A stretch of DNA of 64,000 bases from Arthrobacter sp. AL12 (GCF_029960645.1 NZ_JASBQY010000006.1:78790-142789); one strand, 5' to 3'. Counted from the stretch's first letter, positions 25,081 through 33,511 are shown. Made by a program: numbers and translations. The notes: generated by a model from the sequence alone, not told the origin.

Positions 25081-25471
25081 CGGGGGTAGCCGCGGATTTC
25101 GCCGCCGGCAGCAGCTTCAGCCCGGCCGCGCAGCCCACAATCCCCGCGATGAACAGCAATTTCAGCGGACTGGCCGGTTCGACGCCGGTCGCCATCGCCC
25201 AGCCGACCGTCAGGGCCGCGCCGATCCCCACCCAGACGGCGTAGGCCGTGCCGAGCGGAATGCTTCTCACGGCCAGACCCAGCCCGGCCATGCTCAGCGT
25301 CGCGGTCAGCGCGAACACGAGGGTCGGCAGCGGGCGGGTGAAACCGTCCGACAGGCCCAGGGCCGTGGCCCAGACCGCCTCCAGCACGGCGGAGGCGAGC
25401 AGGATGAGCCAGGCTGCGGTGGCGGCGGGCGCCGTGGTTTCCGGTTTCGGTGTGCGGTTCCCGGCGGTCAT
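25064..25471 (-). CDS. SMR-family exporter subunit (Gdx/SugE-like), second of pair
   Basis: 135-residue four-helix transporter of the small multidrug resistance family. Helix 1 reads WLILLASAVLEAVWATAL, with the essential Glu (about residue 26) and the WxxA pattern typical of guanidinium (SugE/Gdx) exporters. SIPLGTAYAVWVGIGAAL is the conserved helix 3. It has Pro/Thr-rich extensions at both ends. The ATG at 25471 overlaps the stop of the upstream SMR gene (ATGA), so the two are made together and may form a heterodimer. An in-frame start further upstream would overlap that gene more and is rejected. A guanidine-III-type riboswitch sits in front of the pair. Confidence 0.93.
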   Translation of the reverse strand: MTAGNRTPKPETTAPAATAAWLILLASAVLEAVWATALGLSDGFTRPLPTLVFALTATLSMAGLGLAVRSIPLGTAYAVWVGIGAALTVGWAMATGVEPASPLKLLFIAGIVGCAAGLKLLPAAKSAATPALPPS

Positions 25472-25794
25472 CACGCCACCAGCTTCAGGCCGGCTACGCA
25501 CGCGACGATCCCGCCGAGCAGCAGGATCCTCGCCGCGGTCGCGGGCTCAACTTTGCTGATCATGGCGTAGGCAGAGGTCAGCACCACGCCGACACCCACC
25601 CAGACGGCGTAGGCGGTGCCCGTCGGGATGGTCTGCATGGCGACTGCCAGCCCGCCGGTGCTGGCCAGCACCGAGACGAGGAAGACGGCGGCCGGTGCAA
25701 TCCGGCGGCGGCCCGTGGCCTGCGCGGTCCGGTGCAGGGCCGCGGCCCAGACGGCCTCCAGCGACCCGGAAAGTATGAGAATTAACCACGACAT
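25471..25794 (-). CDS. SMR-family exporter subunit (Gdx/SugE-like), first of pair
   Basis: 107-residue SMR protein of standard length. MSWLILILSGSLEAVWAAAL holds the proton/substrate Glu in helix 1, and TIPTGTAYAVWVGVGVVL is helix 3. The Gdx-type LEAVWA sequence supports guanidinium export over broad drug efflux. The ATG at 25794 follows GGAG with a five-base spacer; that ribosome site abuts the putative guanidine-III aptamer at 25807-25847. It is followed by a second SMR gene overlapping by four bases. Paired SMR genes usually form antiparallel heterodimers in the membrane. Confidence 0.94.
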   Translation of the reverse strand: MSWLILILSGSLEAVWAAALHRTAQATGRRRIAPAAVFLVSVLASTGGLAVAMQTIPTGTAYAVWVGVGVVLTSAYAMISKVEPATAARILLLGGIVACVAGLKLVA

Positions 25795-25806
25795 GACAGC
25801 TCCAGT

Positions 25807-25847
25807 GGCCAGTCTTGTCGCGTGCCGGGTACTGAACCGTCGTCCGG
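25807..25847 (-). promoter_or_regulatory. Guanidine-III (ykkC-III) riboswitch, putative
   Basis: On the minus strand the 41 bases begin CCGGACGA, contain GUACCCGG, and then GCGACAAGAC followed by UGGCC. These are the conserved blocks of the guanidine-III class in the right order and with near-identical spacing. CCGG pairs with CCGG to form P1. GGUU-C-AG can pair with CUGGCC as the pseudoknot, with one bulged base. The ribosome site GGAG of the first SMR gene starts three bases after the element, which suits control of translation initiation by ligand. The downstream genes are guanidinium-exporter types, as expected for this class. Assignment rests on recalled consensus, not a covariance-model search. 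Confidence 0.88.
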
Positions 25848-25991
25848 AGGCCCCTGAGGCGGGGTCTTGATTCCAGCCTAGCAACACCCCCAACGAAGAG
25901 GCGAACCCGCCCGGGATCCCCGCGTCCCCGCCCGGAACCCTCAGCTTCCCCCGCCCAGGGACCCCCGCGGCACGACCCTTGCCGAACCCCA

Positions 25992-26055
25992 CCATCGAGT
26001 GCTCCAGAACCGCCGTTTTGAGGGTCCATAACGGCAGTTCTGGAGCACTCGATGG
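25992..26055. repeat. Intergenic palindrome, family A, copy 1
   Basis: Arms of 26 bases start CCATCGAGTGCTCCAGAAC and AACGGCAGTTCTGGAGCAC, with one wobble pair, around a 12-base loop. The element begins 12 bases after the Cache gene stop (minus strand). Copy 2 at 53775-53834 has the same outer arms (ATCGAGTGCTCCA) with compensating changes (AGAAC/GTTCT here, ACAAC/GTTGT there). Confidence 0.9.
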
Positions 26056-26067
26056 GACCGCGCCGGG

Positions 26068-26778
26068 TCAGAGCGCCGTGGCTCCGCTCCAGATCCGGAA
26101 CTTCCTGCCCACGGGATGGACGCTGCAGCCCTCCGCGGCGGCGGTGAGGTCTCCGGCGGCGATGTCCGGGGCGGCCGAGACGATGGCGCGGCCGTCCGGA
26201 TTGACCAGGGTGGCGCGTTCCCCGATCCGGCGCAGGGCGGGCATGGCGCCGCGCTCCAGCCGCTGCACGGTGACGTCCATCCCGACAATGCCCACCACCG
26301 GACCGCCTGGGCGGCAGAAGACCGGGTGCGTGAAGGTCAGGACGTATTCGTCCGTGCACAGGAAGTCGACGTAAGGCCCGGTCACATGGGCCTGGCCGGT
26401 CTCCACCGGGACGCGGAACCACTCGGACCTGACGTAGCGGCTGATGGAGTTGGGGCTGAAATTGGCGAGGGCGTCCACGTGTTCCAGCTCCTCGCCCTGC
26501 CACCAGGCGATGTAGCTGCGTTCGGGTCCCAGCAGCCCGGCGTTGGCGAGAAATCCTGCGCCGGCAACGTATCCGTCGGGGGTCCGGACCAGGTCCTCGA
26601 CCACCGGCCGGATGAGTTTGTCCACGGCGGTGCCGGTGACCCTGCCGGAGAGCGCGGCGAGGGCGGTTCCGGTGTCCGCCGCCCATGCCGCGAGCCGGTC
26701 CTCGATCCCGGTGATGGTGGCGTCCAGTTCCCCGGTGTGCACGGTGATGGTGTCAGTGGAGGCGGTGGTTTCCGACAT
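26068..26778 (-). CDS. Soluble Cache-domain protein
   Basis: 236 residues with no signal peptide or membrane helix. A helical N-terminus (about 1-60) leads to a Cache-like sensor domain: DGYVAGAGFLAN, RSYIAWWQGEELEHVDAL, RYVRSEWFRVPVETGQ, the ligand-side PYVDFLCTDEYVLTFTHPVF and GIVGMDVTVQRLERG. Cache domains normally sense small molecules outside the cell; free-standing cytoplasmic versions are less common. It is 40 bases downstream of an FCD regulator on the same strand and beside a polyamine-type ABC importer. It may bind the imported solute or modulate the regulator; this is inference. Confidence 0.82.
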   Translation of the reverse strand: MSETTASTDTITVHTGELDATITGIEDRLAAWAADTGTALAALSGRVTGTAVDKLIRPVVEDLVRTPDGYVAGAGFLANAGLLGPERSYIAWWQGEELEHVDALANFSPNSISRYVRSEWFRVPVETGQAHVTGPYVDFLCTDEYVLTFTHPVFCRPGGPVVGIVGMDVTVQRLERGAMPALRRIGERATLVNPDGRAIVSAAPDIAAGDLTAAAEGCSVHPVGRKFRIWSGATAL

Positions 26779-26818
26779 CGTGTCTCTGCCTTAGCTAGTT
26801 CGAAAGGAACCGGGGTGG

Positions 26819-27559
26819 TCAGTGGCGTTTGGACTGCTCGGTCAGCAGCCAGTCCGTGGTGGCGGCGACCAGATCTTTTACGGCGGCTTCAGCGGCGGCC
26901 GGCGCGCGGGCCTCGACGGCGGCCGCGACCTCCCCGAGGAGTGCGGCGGTCGTCACGCGGTAGCCGGCGTCGGCGCACGGCAGCAGAGTGAGCGTGCCCA
27001 GATCGGCCTGCAGCCGGATCAGTTCCCGGGCCAGCCTGGCCGAGCGGGCAATGGCGGCCACCTCGAGCAGGAACTCGGAGAGCGCCAGCCGCCAGTGCAG
27101 CGGATCGGCCTCCGCCGTCGGGATGAAGGAACGAAGGGTGGCCACATCCGCGGCGTCGGAGCGCCGGGCCGCGACGCTGGCGCAGGCTGCGGCGATGGCC
27201 TGGTAGTGCAGCCCCAGGTCGCTGATCTGAAGCCGGGTCAGTTCCCGCAGCTGGTCCAGCGCCCGTTCCCGGGAGGGCAGGACGTCGTCGGCGATGAAGC
27301 TTCCCCCGTTGCGGCCCCGGGCGGTGCGGATGATGCCAGCGGTCCGCAGCTGGGACAGGGCCTCGCGCGCGGTCACCGCGGAGACGCCCAGGGCGGCGGC
27401 GAGTTCGGTCTCATTGGGCAGCCGCTGGCCGCTGGTGAGCAGCCCGGTTTCCACCGCCTGTTCAATCCGGCCGCACACCTCGTCCACCAGGCCCCGGGAT
27501 TTGATCGGGGTGAACACGGCCGCCAGGCTGCGGGATGCGCCCTGCGGTGTCAGCAGCAT
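26819..27559 (-). CDS. GntR-family regulator with FCD ligand domain
   Basis: 246 residues. The N-terminal winged helix-turn-helix is clear (LPNETELAAALGVSAVTARE, then LRTAGIIRTARGRNGG; residues about 45-90). A helical FCD domain follows (about 110-235). FCD proteins respond to organic acids or amino-acid-like ligands, often with a bound metal; the usual metal-binding His/Asp set is not obvious here. The gene is divergent from the ABC importer at 27793 and likely controls it. The ATG at 27559 is used; a later Met is not available before the DNA-binding domain. The Cache gene follows 40 bases on, probably in the same transcript. Confidence 0.92.
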   Translation of the reverse strand: MLLTPQGASRSLAAVFTPIKSRGLVDEVCGRIEQAVETGLLTSGQRLPNETELAAALGVSAVTAREALSQLRTAGIIRTARGRNGGSFIADDVLPSRERALDQLRELTRLQISDLGLHYQAIAAACASVAARRSDAADVATLRSFIPTAEADPLHWRLALSEFLLEVAAIARSARLARELIRLQADLGTLTLLPCADAGYRVTTAALLGEVAAAVEARAPAAAEAAVKDLVAATTDWLLTEQSKRH

Positions 27560-27792
27560 CCGGGCCTCCCTGGCAGTTTCTGGCGTCGCGTTCCTGGCAC
27601 CGCACCTGGCGCCAAGAGCCGGCGCTGGGGGCTGCCGGTGCCCGGTTGATCCATCCTAAGCCGGGCTTTCGCGGGGGTCTATACACAAAACCTATGGAGT
27701 AATAGTATTTGGCCCAACAGCCAGCTGTGGCCCGGGTCACACCCTGCTGTGTCGCATCGAAGACGATCCGGCAACGGAGTTAGGCGCACCCC
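27560..27792. promoter_or_regulatory. Divergent control region of the FCD regulator and ABC importer
   Basis: 233 bases. The AT-richer core at about 27680-27715 contains GTCTATACACAAAACC and TATGGAGTAATAGTATT, which is unlike the GC-rich surroundings and is the best place for promoters and the FCD operator. No perfect GntR-type palindrome could be picked out by eye. Confidence 0.45.
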
Positions 27793-28866
27793 ATGACCGA
27801 AACGCTCGCCGCCGGACGACAGGCGGAAACGGACGCGGTTCCGGCGATCCGCATGCGGAAACTCACCAAGGTCTTCGGGGACACTATCGCCGTCAACAAC
27901 CTGGACCTGGACATCCGCCAAGGCGAATTCTTCTCCATGCTCGGGCCCTCGGGCTCCGGCAAAACCACCGTCCTGCGCCTGATCGCCGGCTTCGAGCTGC
28001 CCACCTCGGGGAGCATCGAACTCGAGGGCAAGGACGTCACGGGGATGGCGCCCTTCGAACGGGACCTCAACACCGTGTTCCAGGACTATGCACTGTTTCC
28101 GCACATGTCCCTCGTCGAGAACGTCGCCTACGGACTGCGCGTGCGGGGCATGCCCCGGAAGGAGCGCCAGGAGCGGGCCCGCGAAGCCCTGGAACGGGTG
28201 CAGCTGGGGAAGTTCGTCGGACGCAAGCCCGCCCAGCTCTCCGGCGGCCAGCGCCAGCGGGTGGCCCTGGCCCGCGCGCTGGTGGTGCAGCCGAAGGTCC
28301 TGCTGCTGGATGAGCCGCTCGGCGCCCTGGACCTCAAGCTCCGGCAGCAGATGCAGCTGGAACTGAAGGAACTGCAGCGCTCGCTCGGCATCACCTTCAT
28401 CTTCGTCACCCATGATCAGGAGGAGGCCCTGACCATGAGCGACCGGATCGGCGTCTTCAACAACGGGAGCCTGGAACAGATCGGCACGGCGCACGAGATC
28501 TATGAGCGCCCGGGCGGTGCGTTCGTGGCCAACTTCGTCGGCACCTCCAACATCTTCGACGCCGCCCAGGCCCAGAAGCTCTACGGCCGCGCGGAGCAGG
28601 TCTGCATCCGGCCGGAACGGCTCCGCCTGTCGTGGACGGCGGCGCCGGAACCGCGCACCGGCGTCACTTCCCGGCCCGGAACCGTCACCGCCCTCGTCTA
28701 CGTGGGGCACGCCACCCAGGTGCGGGTGCAGCTCGACGACGGTCCCGCCGTCGTCGTTCTCGCCCCGGAGACGCTGCCCGGCGGCGACGCGGAACTGCTG
28801 GACCGGCGTGTCACGGTGAGCTGGGACGACGACGCCGCCGTCTGGCTGCCGCCCGCCGGCTCCTGA
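27793..28866 (+). CDS. ABC importer ATP-binding subunit (PotA-type)
   Basis: 357 residues. Walker A is [18 protein letters not shown], the Q loop [13 protein letters not shown], the signature [15 protein letters not shown], and Walker [15 protein letters not shown]. The switch His is in [19 protein letters not shown]-terminal TOBE-like regulatory domain follows (about 275-355). This architecture is that of spermidine/putrescine and ferric-type importers. It is first in a four-gene operon with a substrate-binding lipoprotein and two permeases. The FCD regulator is divergent. The cargo is probably a polyamine or related cation, but the HutD neighbour leaves room for a histidine-pathway compound. 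Confidence 0.93.
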   Translation: MTETLAAGRQAETDAVPAIRMRKLTKVFGDTIAVNNLDLDIRQGEFFSMLGPSGSGKTTVLRLIAGFELPTSGSIELEGKDVTGMAPFERDLNTVFQDYALFPHMSLVENVAYGLRVRGMPRKERQERAREALERVQLGKFVGRKPAQLSGGQRQRVALARALVVQPKVLLLDEPLGALDLKLRQQMQLELKELQRSLGITFIFVTHDQEEALTMSDRIGVFNNGSLEQIGTAHEIYERPGGAFVANFVGTSNIFDAAQAQKLYGRAEQVCIRPERLRLSWTAAPEPRTGVTSRPGTVTALVYVGHATQVRVQLDDGPAVVVLAPETLPGGDAELLDRRVTVSWDDDAAVWLPPAGS

Positions 28867-28926
28867 CGCTCCAGCCGGGCACCCACCCGCGGACCAGTTT
28901 CACCCCCACAACGAAAGGTAAGGATC

Positions 28927-30114
28927 ATGGCATCAAGGAATCGGGCCTCCCTCGTGGTGGGGGCGGCCGCGGCGGCAGCCCTCGCATTGGCGGGCTGCGG
29001 CACCACCGGCGGGGGATCTGCCTCCCCGTCCGCGCAGCCGGTAAAGTCAGAAATCGGCCAGGGCGAAGGGCAGCTCTCCATCCTGGGGTGGCCGGGCTAC
29101 GTCGAGGACGGCAGCAACGACCCCGCCGTCGACTGGGTGACCCCTTTCGAGACCCAGACCGGGTGCAAGGTGAACTTCAAGCCCTTCGGCACCTCGGACG
29201 AAGCCGTGACCCTGATGCGCACCGGCCAGTACGACGTCGTTTCGGCCTCCGGGGACGCCTCGCTGCGGCTGGTGGCCGGCAACGACGTCGAGCCCGTCAA
29301 CATGGACCTGCTGAAGAACTACGCCGACGTCTACCCGTTCCTGAAGGACAAGGCCTGGAACACGGTGGACGGGAAAAACTACGGAATGCCCCATGGCTGG
29401 GGAGCCAACCTGCTGATGTATTCCGTGGACACCGTCACCCCGGCACCCACCTCCTGGCGCGCCGTGTTCGACGACGCGGCCCAGCACAGCGGCAAGGTCA
29501 CCGCCTACGACTCGCCGATCTACATCGCCGACGCCGCCGTGTACCTGATGGCCCACAAGCCGGAACTCGGGATCAAGAACCCCTACGCGCTGGACAAGGA
29601 CCAGCTCGCGGCATCCGTGGACCTGCTGAAGCAGCAGCGCCAGCACATCGGCGAGTACTGGAGCGACGTCGTCAAGGAGGTCCAGGCCTTCGCCAGCGGC
29701 AGCACGGTGGTCGGCACCACCTGGCAGGTCGGCGCCAACATCGCAACCGCGAACGGGACCAACGTGAAGACCCTGCTCCCCGAGGAGGGCGCCACCGGCT
29801 GGTCGGACACCTGGATGATCGGCTCGAAGTCCAAGAACAAGAACTGCGCCTACCTGTGGCTCGACTACATCGCCAGCCCCGCGGCCAATGCGGCGGTGGC
29901 GGAGTACTTCGGCGAGTCGCCGGCCAACCCCAAGGCCTGCGAGCTGACCAAGGACAAGGCGCACTGCGAGACCTACCACTCCGGTGACGAGGCCTACGCG
30001 AAGCAGATCTGGTACTGGACCACCCCGGTGGCCAAATGCCTGGACGGCCGCACGGACGTGAAGTGCACGGATTACTCGGAGTGGACGAAGGCCTGGACGG
30101 AGATCAAGGGCTGA
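28927..30114 (+). CDS. ABC importer extracellular solute-binding lipoprotein (PotD-type)
   Basis: 395 residues. The signal peptide ends in a lipobox, LALAGC (Cys at about residue 23), so it is anchored outside the membrane. The PotD-like fold begins with GQLSILGWPGYVEDG and VDWVTPFETQTGCKVNFK. Later it has YGMPHGWGANLLMYSVD, DSPIYIADAAVYLM and AKSKNKNCAYLWLDY-like segments. Several extra Cys (GCK, NCAY, ACELT, HCET, KCLD, KCTD) suggest disulfides, unusual for PotD. The RBS GAAAGGTAAGG precedes the ATG. It defines the substrate of the transporter; aligning the binding acidic/aromatic residues would be needed to tell polyamine from other cargo. Confidence 0.93.
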   Translation: MASRNRASLVVGAAAAAALALAGCGTTGGGSASPSAQPVKSEIGQGEGQLSILGWPGYVEDGSNDPAVDWVTPFETQTGCKVNFKPFGTSDEAVTLMRTGQYDVVSASGDASLRLVAGNDVEPVNMDLLKNYADVYPFLKDKAWNTVDGKNYGMPHGWGANLLMYSVDTVTPAPTSWRAVFDDAAQHSGKVTAYDSPIYIADAAVYLMAHKPELGIKNPYALDKDQLAASVDLLKQQRQHIGEYWSDVVKEVQAFASGSTVVGTTWQVGANIATANGTNVKTLLPEEGATGWSDTWMIGSKSKNKNCAYLWLDYIASPAANAAVAEYFGESPANPKACELTKDKAHCETYHSGDEAYAKQIWYWTTPVAKCLDGRTDVKCTDYSEWTKAWTEIKG

Positions 30115-30115
30115 G

Positions 30116-31045
30116 ATGACGCTCAAGACGCAGCACCCGGTCCCCGGGGCGCCGCCGGCAGCAGCCGCCGTGCCCCGGCCCAAGGCCCACAGGTTCTCGG
30201 CCCTTCTCCACCGCTCGCCGAACCTTCGGCTGGCGGGGCTGGTGACGGCCCCCGCCGGCTGGCTGGTGCTCGTCTACATCGCCGCCCTGGCGGCGCTGCT
30301 GATCACCGCGTTCTGGACCGTGGACACCTTCACCGGCAAGGTGTCCACTGAATGGACCACCGAGAACGTGGTGACGGTCCTGACCGATCCGGTCTACCAG
30401 CGGATCACCCTGCGGACCCTGTGGATCGCCATCGCCGTGACCCTGATCGACCTGGTCCTGGCGCTGCCGATGGCGTTCTTCATCGCCAAGGTGGCCAGCC
30501 CGCGCTGGCAGAAACTGCTGGTGGTGGCGGTGCTGATGCCGCTGTGGGCCAGCTACCTCGTCAAGGCCTACGCCTGGCGGAACGTGCTCGCCGACGGCGG
30601 CCTGCTGGAGTGGCTGGGGGCGCCGATCGGGCTGGAATCCCCGGGCTACAGCGAAACCGCCGTGATCCTGACCCTGGCGTACATCTGGCTGCCGTTTATG
30701 ATCCTGCCGATCTACGCGGGCTTCGACCGGGTCCCCGATTCGCTGCTGGAAGCCTCCGGGGACCTGGGCGCGAAACCGCTGACCACCATGCGATTGGTTA
30801 TGTTTCCCCTGCTGGTCCCCTCCATCATTGCCGGGACGATTTTTACGTTCTCGCTCTCGCTGGGGGACTACATCACGGCCCAGATCGTCGGTGGCACCAC
30901 CCAGATGCTGGGCACCGTGGTCTACGCGAACGTCGGGGCCGCGAACAACCTGCCCTTCGCCGCCGCCGTCTCGCTGGTACCGATCGCGATCATCACCCTG
31001 TACCTCTTCATCGTCCGGCGCTCCGGCGCCCTCAACAGCCTGTGA
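30116..31045 (+). CDS. ABC importer permease (PotB-type)
   Basis: 309 residues, six transmembrane helices after a Pro-rich cytoplasmic N-terminus of about 35 residues. The EAA loop that contacts the ATPase is seen as DSLLEASGDLGAKPLTTMR (about 205-223). Its ATG comes right after the stop of the binding-protein gene with one base between, so translation is coupled. Together with the following permease it forms the transmembrane channel. Confidence 0.93.
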   Translation: MTLKTQHPVPGAPPAAAAVPRPKAHRFSALLHRSPNLRLAGLVTAPAGWLVLVYIAALAALLITAFWTVDTFTGKVSTEWTTENVVTVLTDPVYQRITLRTLWIAIAVTLIDLVLALPMAFFIAKVASPRWQKLLVVAVLMPLWASYLVKAYAWRNVLADGGLLEWLGAPIGLESPGYSETAVILTLAYIWLPFMILPIYAGFDRVPDSLLEASGDLGAKPLTTMRLVMFPLLVPSIIAGTIFTFSLSLGDYITAQIVGGTTQMLGTVVYANVGAANNLPFAAAVSLVPIAIITLYLFIVRRSGALNSL

Positions 31046-31086
31046 CCAGTGGCAGCGATTAGCCCGGAACAGCCGGCAGGAGCACC

Positions 31087-31914
31087 ATGAGACTCTCCCG
31101 AAGCGCCAAAGTCATCCTCGGCGTCGTCACCGCGCTGGTGTTCCTCTTCATCTATCTGCCGCTGCTCCTGGTGGTGGTGAACTCCTTCAACGCGGACCGG
31201 ACGTTCGGCTGGCCGCCGCGGGGGTTCACCCTGGAGTGGTGGGGGCGGGCCTTCGATTCCCCCGGCGTCCGCGAGGCCGTGGTGTCCTCGCTCTGGGTGG
31301 CGGCGGTCTCGACCCTCATTTCGCTGGTGCTGGGGACCCTCCTGGCGCTGGCCCTGCTGCGCTACCAGTTCTTCGGCCGGGACGTCATCAGCCTGCTCGT
31401 GATCCTGCCGATCGCGCTGCCGGGTATCGTGACCGGCATCGCCTTGAACAACATGTTCACCACCATCCTGGGTGTCTCACTGAGCATGTGGACGGTCGTG
31501 ATCGCGCACGCCACCTTCTGCATGGTGACCGTGTTCAACAACGTCATCGCTCGGCTGCGCCGGATGAGCGGCGGGCTGGAGGAGGCGTCCGCGGATCTGG
31601 GCGCCGGCGTGTTCACCACGTTCCGGCTGGTCACGTTCCCGCAGCTCCGCTCCGCGCTGCTGGCCGGCGGCCTGCTGGCCTTCGCGCTGAGCTTCGATGA
31701 GATCATCGTGACTACGTTCACCATCGGCGCCGGGGACACAACCTTGCCGATCTGGATCCTGCAGAACCTTTTCCGGCCCAACCAGGCACCGGTGGTCAAC
31801 GTCGTCGCCGTCGTCCTGATCGTCGTCTCGATCGTGCCGATCTGGCTCGCGCAGCGGCTGTCCCAGGACTCGGTGGGGATCGGCGCCACCCGGGTGAAGG
31901 TGACCGAGGGTTAG
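31087..31914 (+). CDS. ABC importer permease (PotC-type)
   Basis: 275 residues, six helices, beginning VILGVVTALVFLFIYLPLLL. The EAA loop is GGLEEASADLGAGVFTTFR (about 160-178), and FALSFDEIIVTTFTIG is the conserved PotC-like helix 5 region. A ribosome site AGGAG lies six bases before the ATG at 31087. It ends the operon and overlaps the convergent HutD stop by four bases. Confidence 0.93.
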   Translation: MRLSRSAKVILGVVTALVFLFIYLPLLLVVVNSFNADRTFGWPPRGFTLEWWGRAFDSPGVREAVVSSLWVAAVSTLISLVLGTLLALALLRYQFFGRDVISLLVILPIALPGIVTGIALNNMFTTILGVSLSMWTVVIAHATFCMVTVFNNVIARLRRMSGGLEEASADLGAGVFTTFRLVTFPQLRSALLAGGLLAFALSFDEIIVTTFTIGAGDTTLPIWILQNLFRPNQAPVVNVVAVVLIVVSIVPIWLAQRLSQDSVGIGATRVKVTEG

Positions 31915-32693
31915 TCCGCGACGCGGTCGATCGACACAACAGCCAGGAATCCGCGGCCCAGGATCTCGGGGGTGTCGGTGTCGGAACCGACGACGGCGTC
32001 ATAGCGGGCGAGCGTCGTCGGCTCGGCCGCGTGCGCTCCGGGGGAGCCCGTGGCTGCGCCCGCGGCTGGCTCGCCGGCTTCGGCGGATGGCGTGCCTGGA
32101 TCAGCGGATGGCTCGCCAGCCGTCTCGCCGGATGGCGTGCCTGGCTCGCCGGCGGACGGCGCACCCGGCCCGGCGCCGGCGGTGCCGGGAGTGACCGCAG
32201 CCTGGCCCTGCAGTAGGATCCCGAGCTGGCCCTCGAACACCGGGTGCGCCCGCTTCTTGGAGAGCTCGATGATGGACGTGTAGCCCTTGAACACGCCCTG
32301 GCGGGTGATGACGTTCAGGTCGCGGATGTCGCCTGTCGGCAGCGCCCCGGACGCGGCGGCGTCGCCGGAGAAACGGAACGGACGGTACTTCTCGAGCGGG
32401 TGCTCGGCGCCGTCGACGCTCAGCAGCAGCAGTTCGCCCTCCACCACGGTGAGGACGCGGTCCATGCCGGGGTACGCCGAGAAGTCGCCGGCCCTGGACA
32501 CCTCGGCGATGCTCACCCGCCAGTCCCAGCCGGCGGCCGCGGTGCCGTCCTTCGCGGTGCCGTCCTGTGCGGGGGCCGCCGCGGGGCTGGCCTGGGGGAC
32601 GGTTGCCGCGGGGTGGCTGGCCAGTTCGCGGGTCACCCCGCCGCCGTTGCGCCAGGGGTGGGCTTTTAGCTCGGCATAGCGGATGATCTCCAT
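31911..32693 (-). CDS. HutD-family cupin protein with low-complexity insert
   Basis: 260 residues. HutD features are clear: MEIIRYAELKAHPWRNGGG, then WDWRVSIAEVSRAGDFSAYPG, DRVLTVVEGELLLL, and the C-terminal GRGFLAVVSIDRVAD. Bacterial HutD is a bicupin linked to histidine utilisation, probably limiting urocanate pathway flux by binding an intermediate. Two disordered stretches set this copy apart: an Ala/Pro/Asp-rich one at about residues 30-52, and a long repeat of GEP/GTPS units at about 175-220 that breaks the second cupin. No hut enzyme genes are in the window. It faces the ABC operon tail to tail. Confidence 0.88.
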   Translation of the reverse strand: MEIIRYAELKAHPWRNGGGVTRELASHPAATVPQASPAAAPAQDGTAKDGTAAAGWDWRVSIAEVSRAGDFSAYPGMDRVLTVVEGELLLLSVDGAEHPLEKYRPFRFSGDAAASGALPTGDIRDLNVITRQGVFKGYTSIIELSKKRAHPVFEGQLGILLQGQAAVTPGTAGAGPGAPSAGEPGTPSGETAGEPSADPGTPSAEAGEPAAGAATGSPGAHAAEPTTLARYDAVVGSDTDTPEILGRGFLAVVSIDRVAD

Positions 32694-32769
32694 CCCTCCA
32701 CCCTATCGGCCGGCCGGGTGCGCAGTCGCGGGCCCCCGGCAGCTGCCACCAGCGCCGAGGTCCGACTTC

Positions 32770-32798
32770 GCGCCCATGTTCCGGACAAACATGGGCGC
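32770..32798. promoter_or_regulatory. Inverted repeat between hutD and trpF
   Basis: GCGCCCATGTT, seven-base spacer, AACATGGGCGC: a perfect 11-base-pair inverted repeat, 77 bases before the HutD start and about 100 before trpF. Position between two divergent starts suggests an operator more than a terminator. Confidence 0.55.
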
Positions 32799-32899
32799 CA
32801 AATCTCACCTCGGGGGCGGGTGGGGCGCCGGCCGGCCACGGTCCTTGCTACCGTCGGAGGCAGAAACAAGATAAACGTAAACACAGCAGAAGGAGCGGA

Positions 32900-33511
32900 A
32901 TGTTCGTCAAGGTATGCGGGCTCAGCACCCCCGAGTCGGTCCGGGCCGCGGTGGAGGCCGGGGCGGACGCCGTCGGCTTCGTCCTGACCAGCAGCCCCCG
33001 CGAGGTGACGCCGGCGCAGGCGCGGGAACTCCTGGCCCACATCCCGGCCGGCCTCCCCGCCGTCGGCGTCTTCCGGCATGAGGCCGCGGCGGACGCCGCC
33101 GTACGGGCCCGGGAGGGGGGGCTGGACTGGGTCCAGCTGCACGGCGACCGCACCCCGGCGGACGTGCACACCGTGCACGACGCCGGGCTCAAGCTCATCC
33201 GGGCCGTCACCATGGCCGCCGCGTCCGAGGCGTTCGCGGACTGGGGCGAGGAGCTGCTCCTGATCGACGCCGCCGTCCCAGGCTCCGGCGAGGCCTGGGA
33301 CTACGCCTCGGTCCGCGCCAAGGGGCTGGCGGGGCGCAGCTGGCTGCTGGCCGGCGGGCTCGATCCCGCCAACGTCGCCGGTGCCGCCTCGCAGGCGGGT
33401 GCCTGGGGCGTGGACGTCTCCTCCGGCGTCGAGTCCTCCCGCGGGGTGAAGGACCTGGCCAAAATCCGGGACTTCGTGGCGGCGGCAAAGTCCCTGGCCG
33501 CGAAACGCTGA
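32900..33511 (+). CDS. trpF: Phosphoribosylanthranilate isomerase
   Basis: 203-residue TIM-barrel isomerase that converts PRA to CdRP in tryptophan biosynthesis. The catalytic Cys is in FVKVCGLSTPESV and the general acid Asp in LLLIDAAVPGSGEAWDY. The phosphate-binding loops WLLAGGLDPANV and GVDVSSGVESSRGVKD are intact. It starts after AGAAGGAGCGG. It is an orphan: no other trp gene is near. Actinobacteria commonly use bifunctional PriA for this step, so a separate TrpF here may be redundant or acquired. Confidence 0.9.
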   Translation: MFVKVCGLSTPESVRAAVEAGADAVGFVLTSSPREVTPAQARELLAHIPAGLPAVGVFRHEAAADAAVRAREGGLDWVQLHGDRTPADVHTVHDAGLKLIRAVTMAAASEAFADWGEELLLIDAAVPGSGEAWDYASVRAKGLAGRSWLLAGGLDPANVAGAASQAGAWGVDVSSGVESSRGVKDLAKIRDFVAAAKSLAAKR

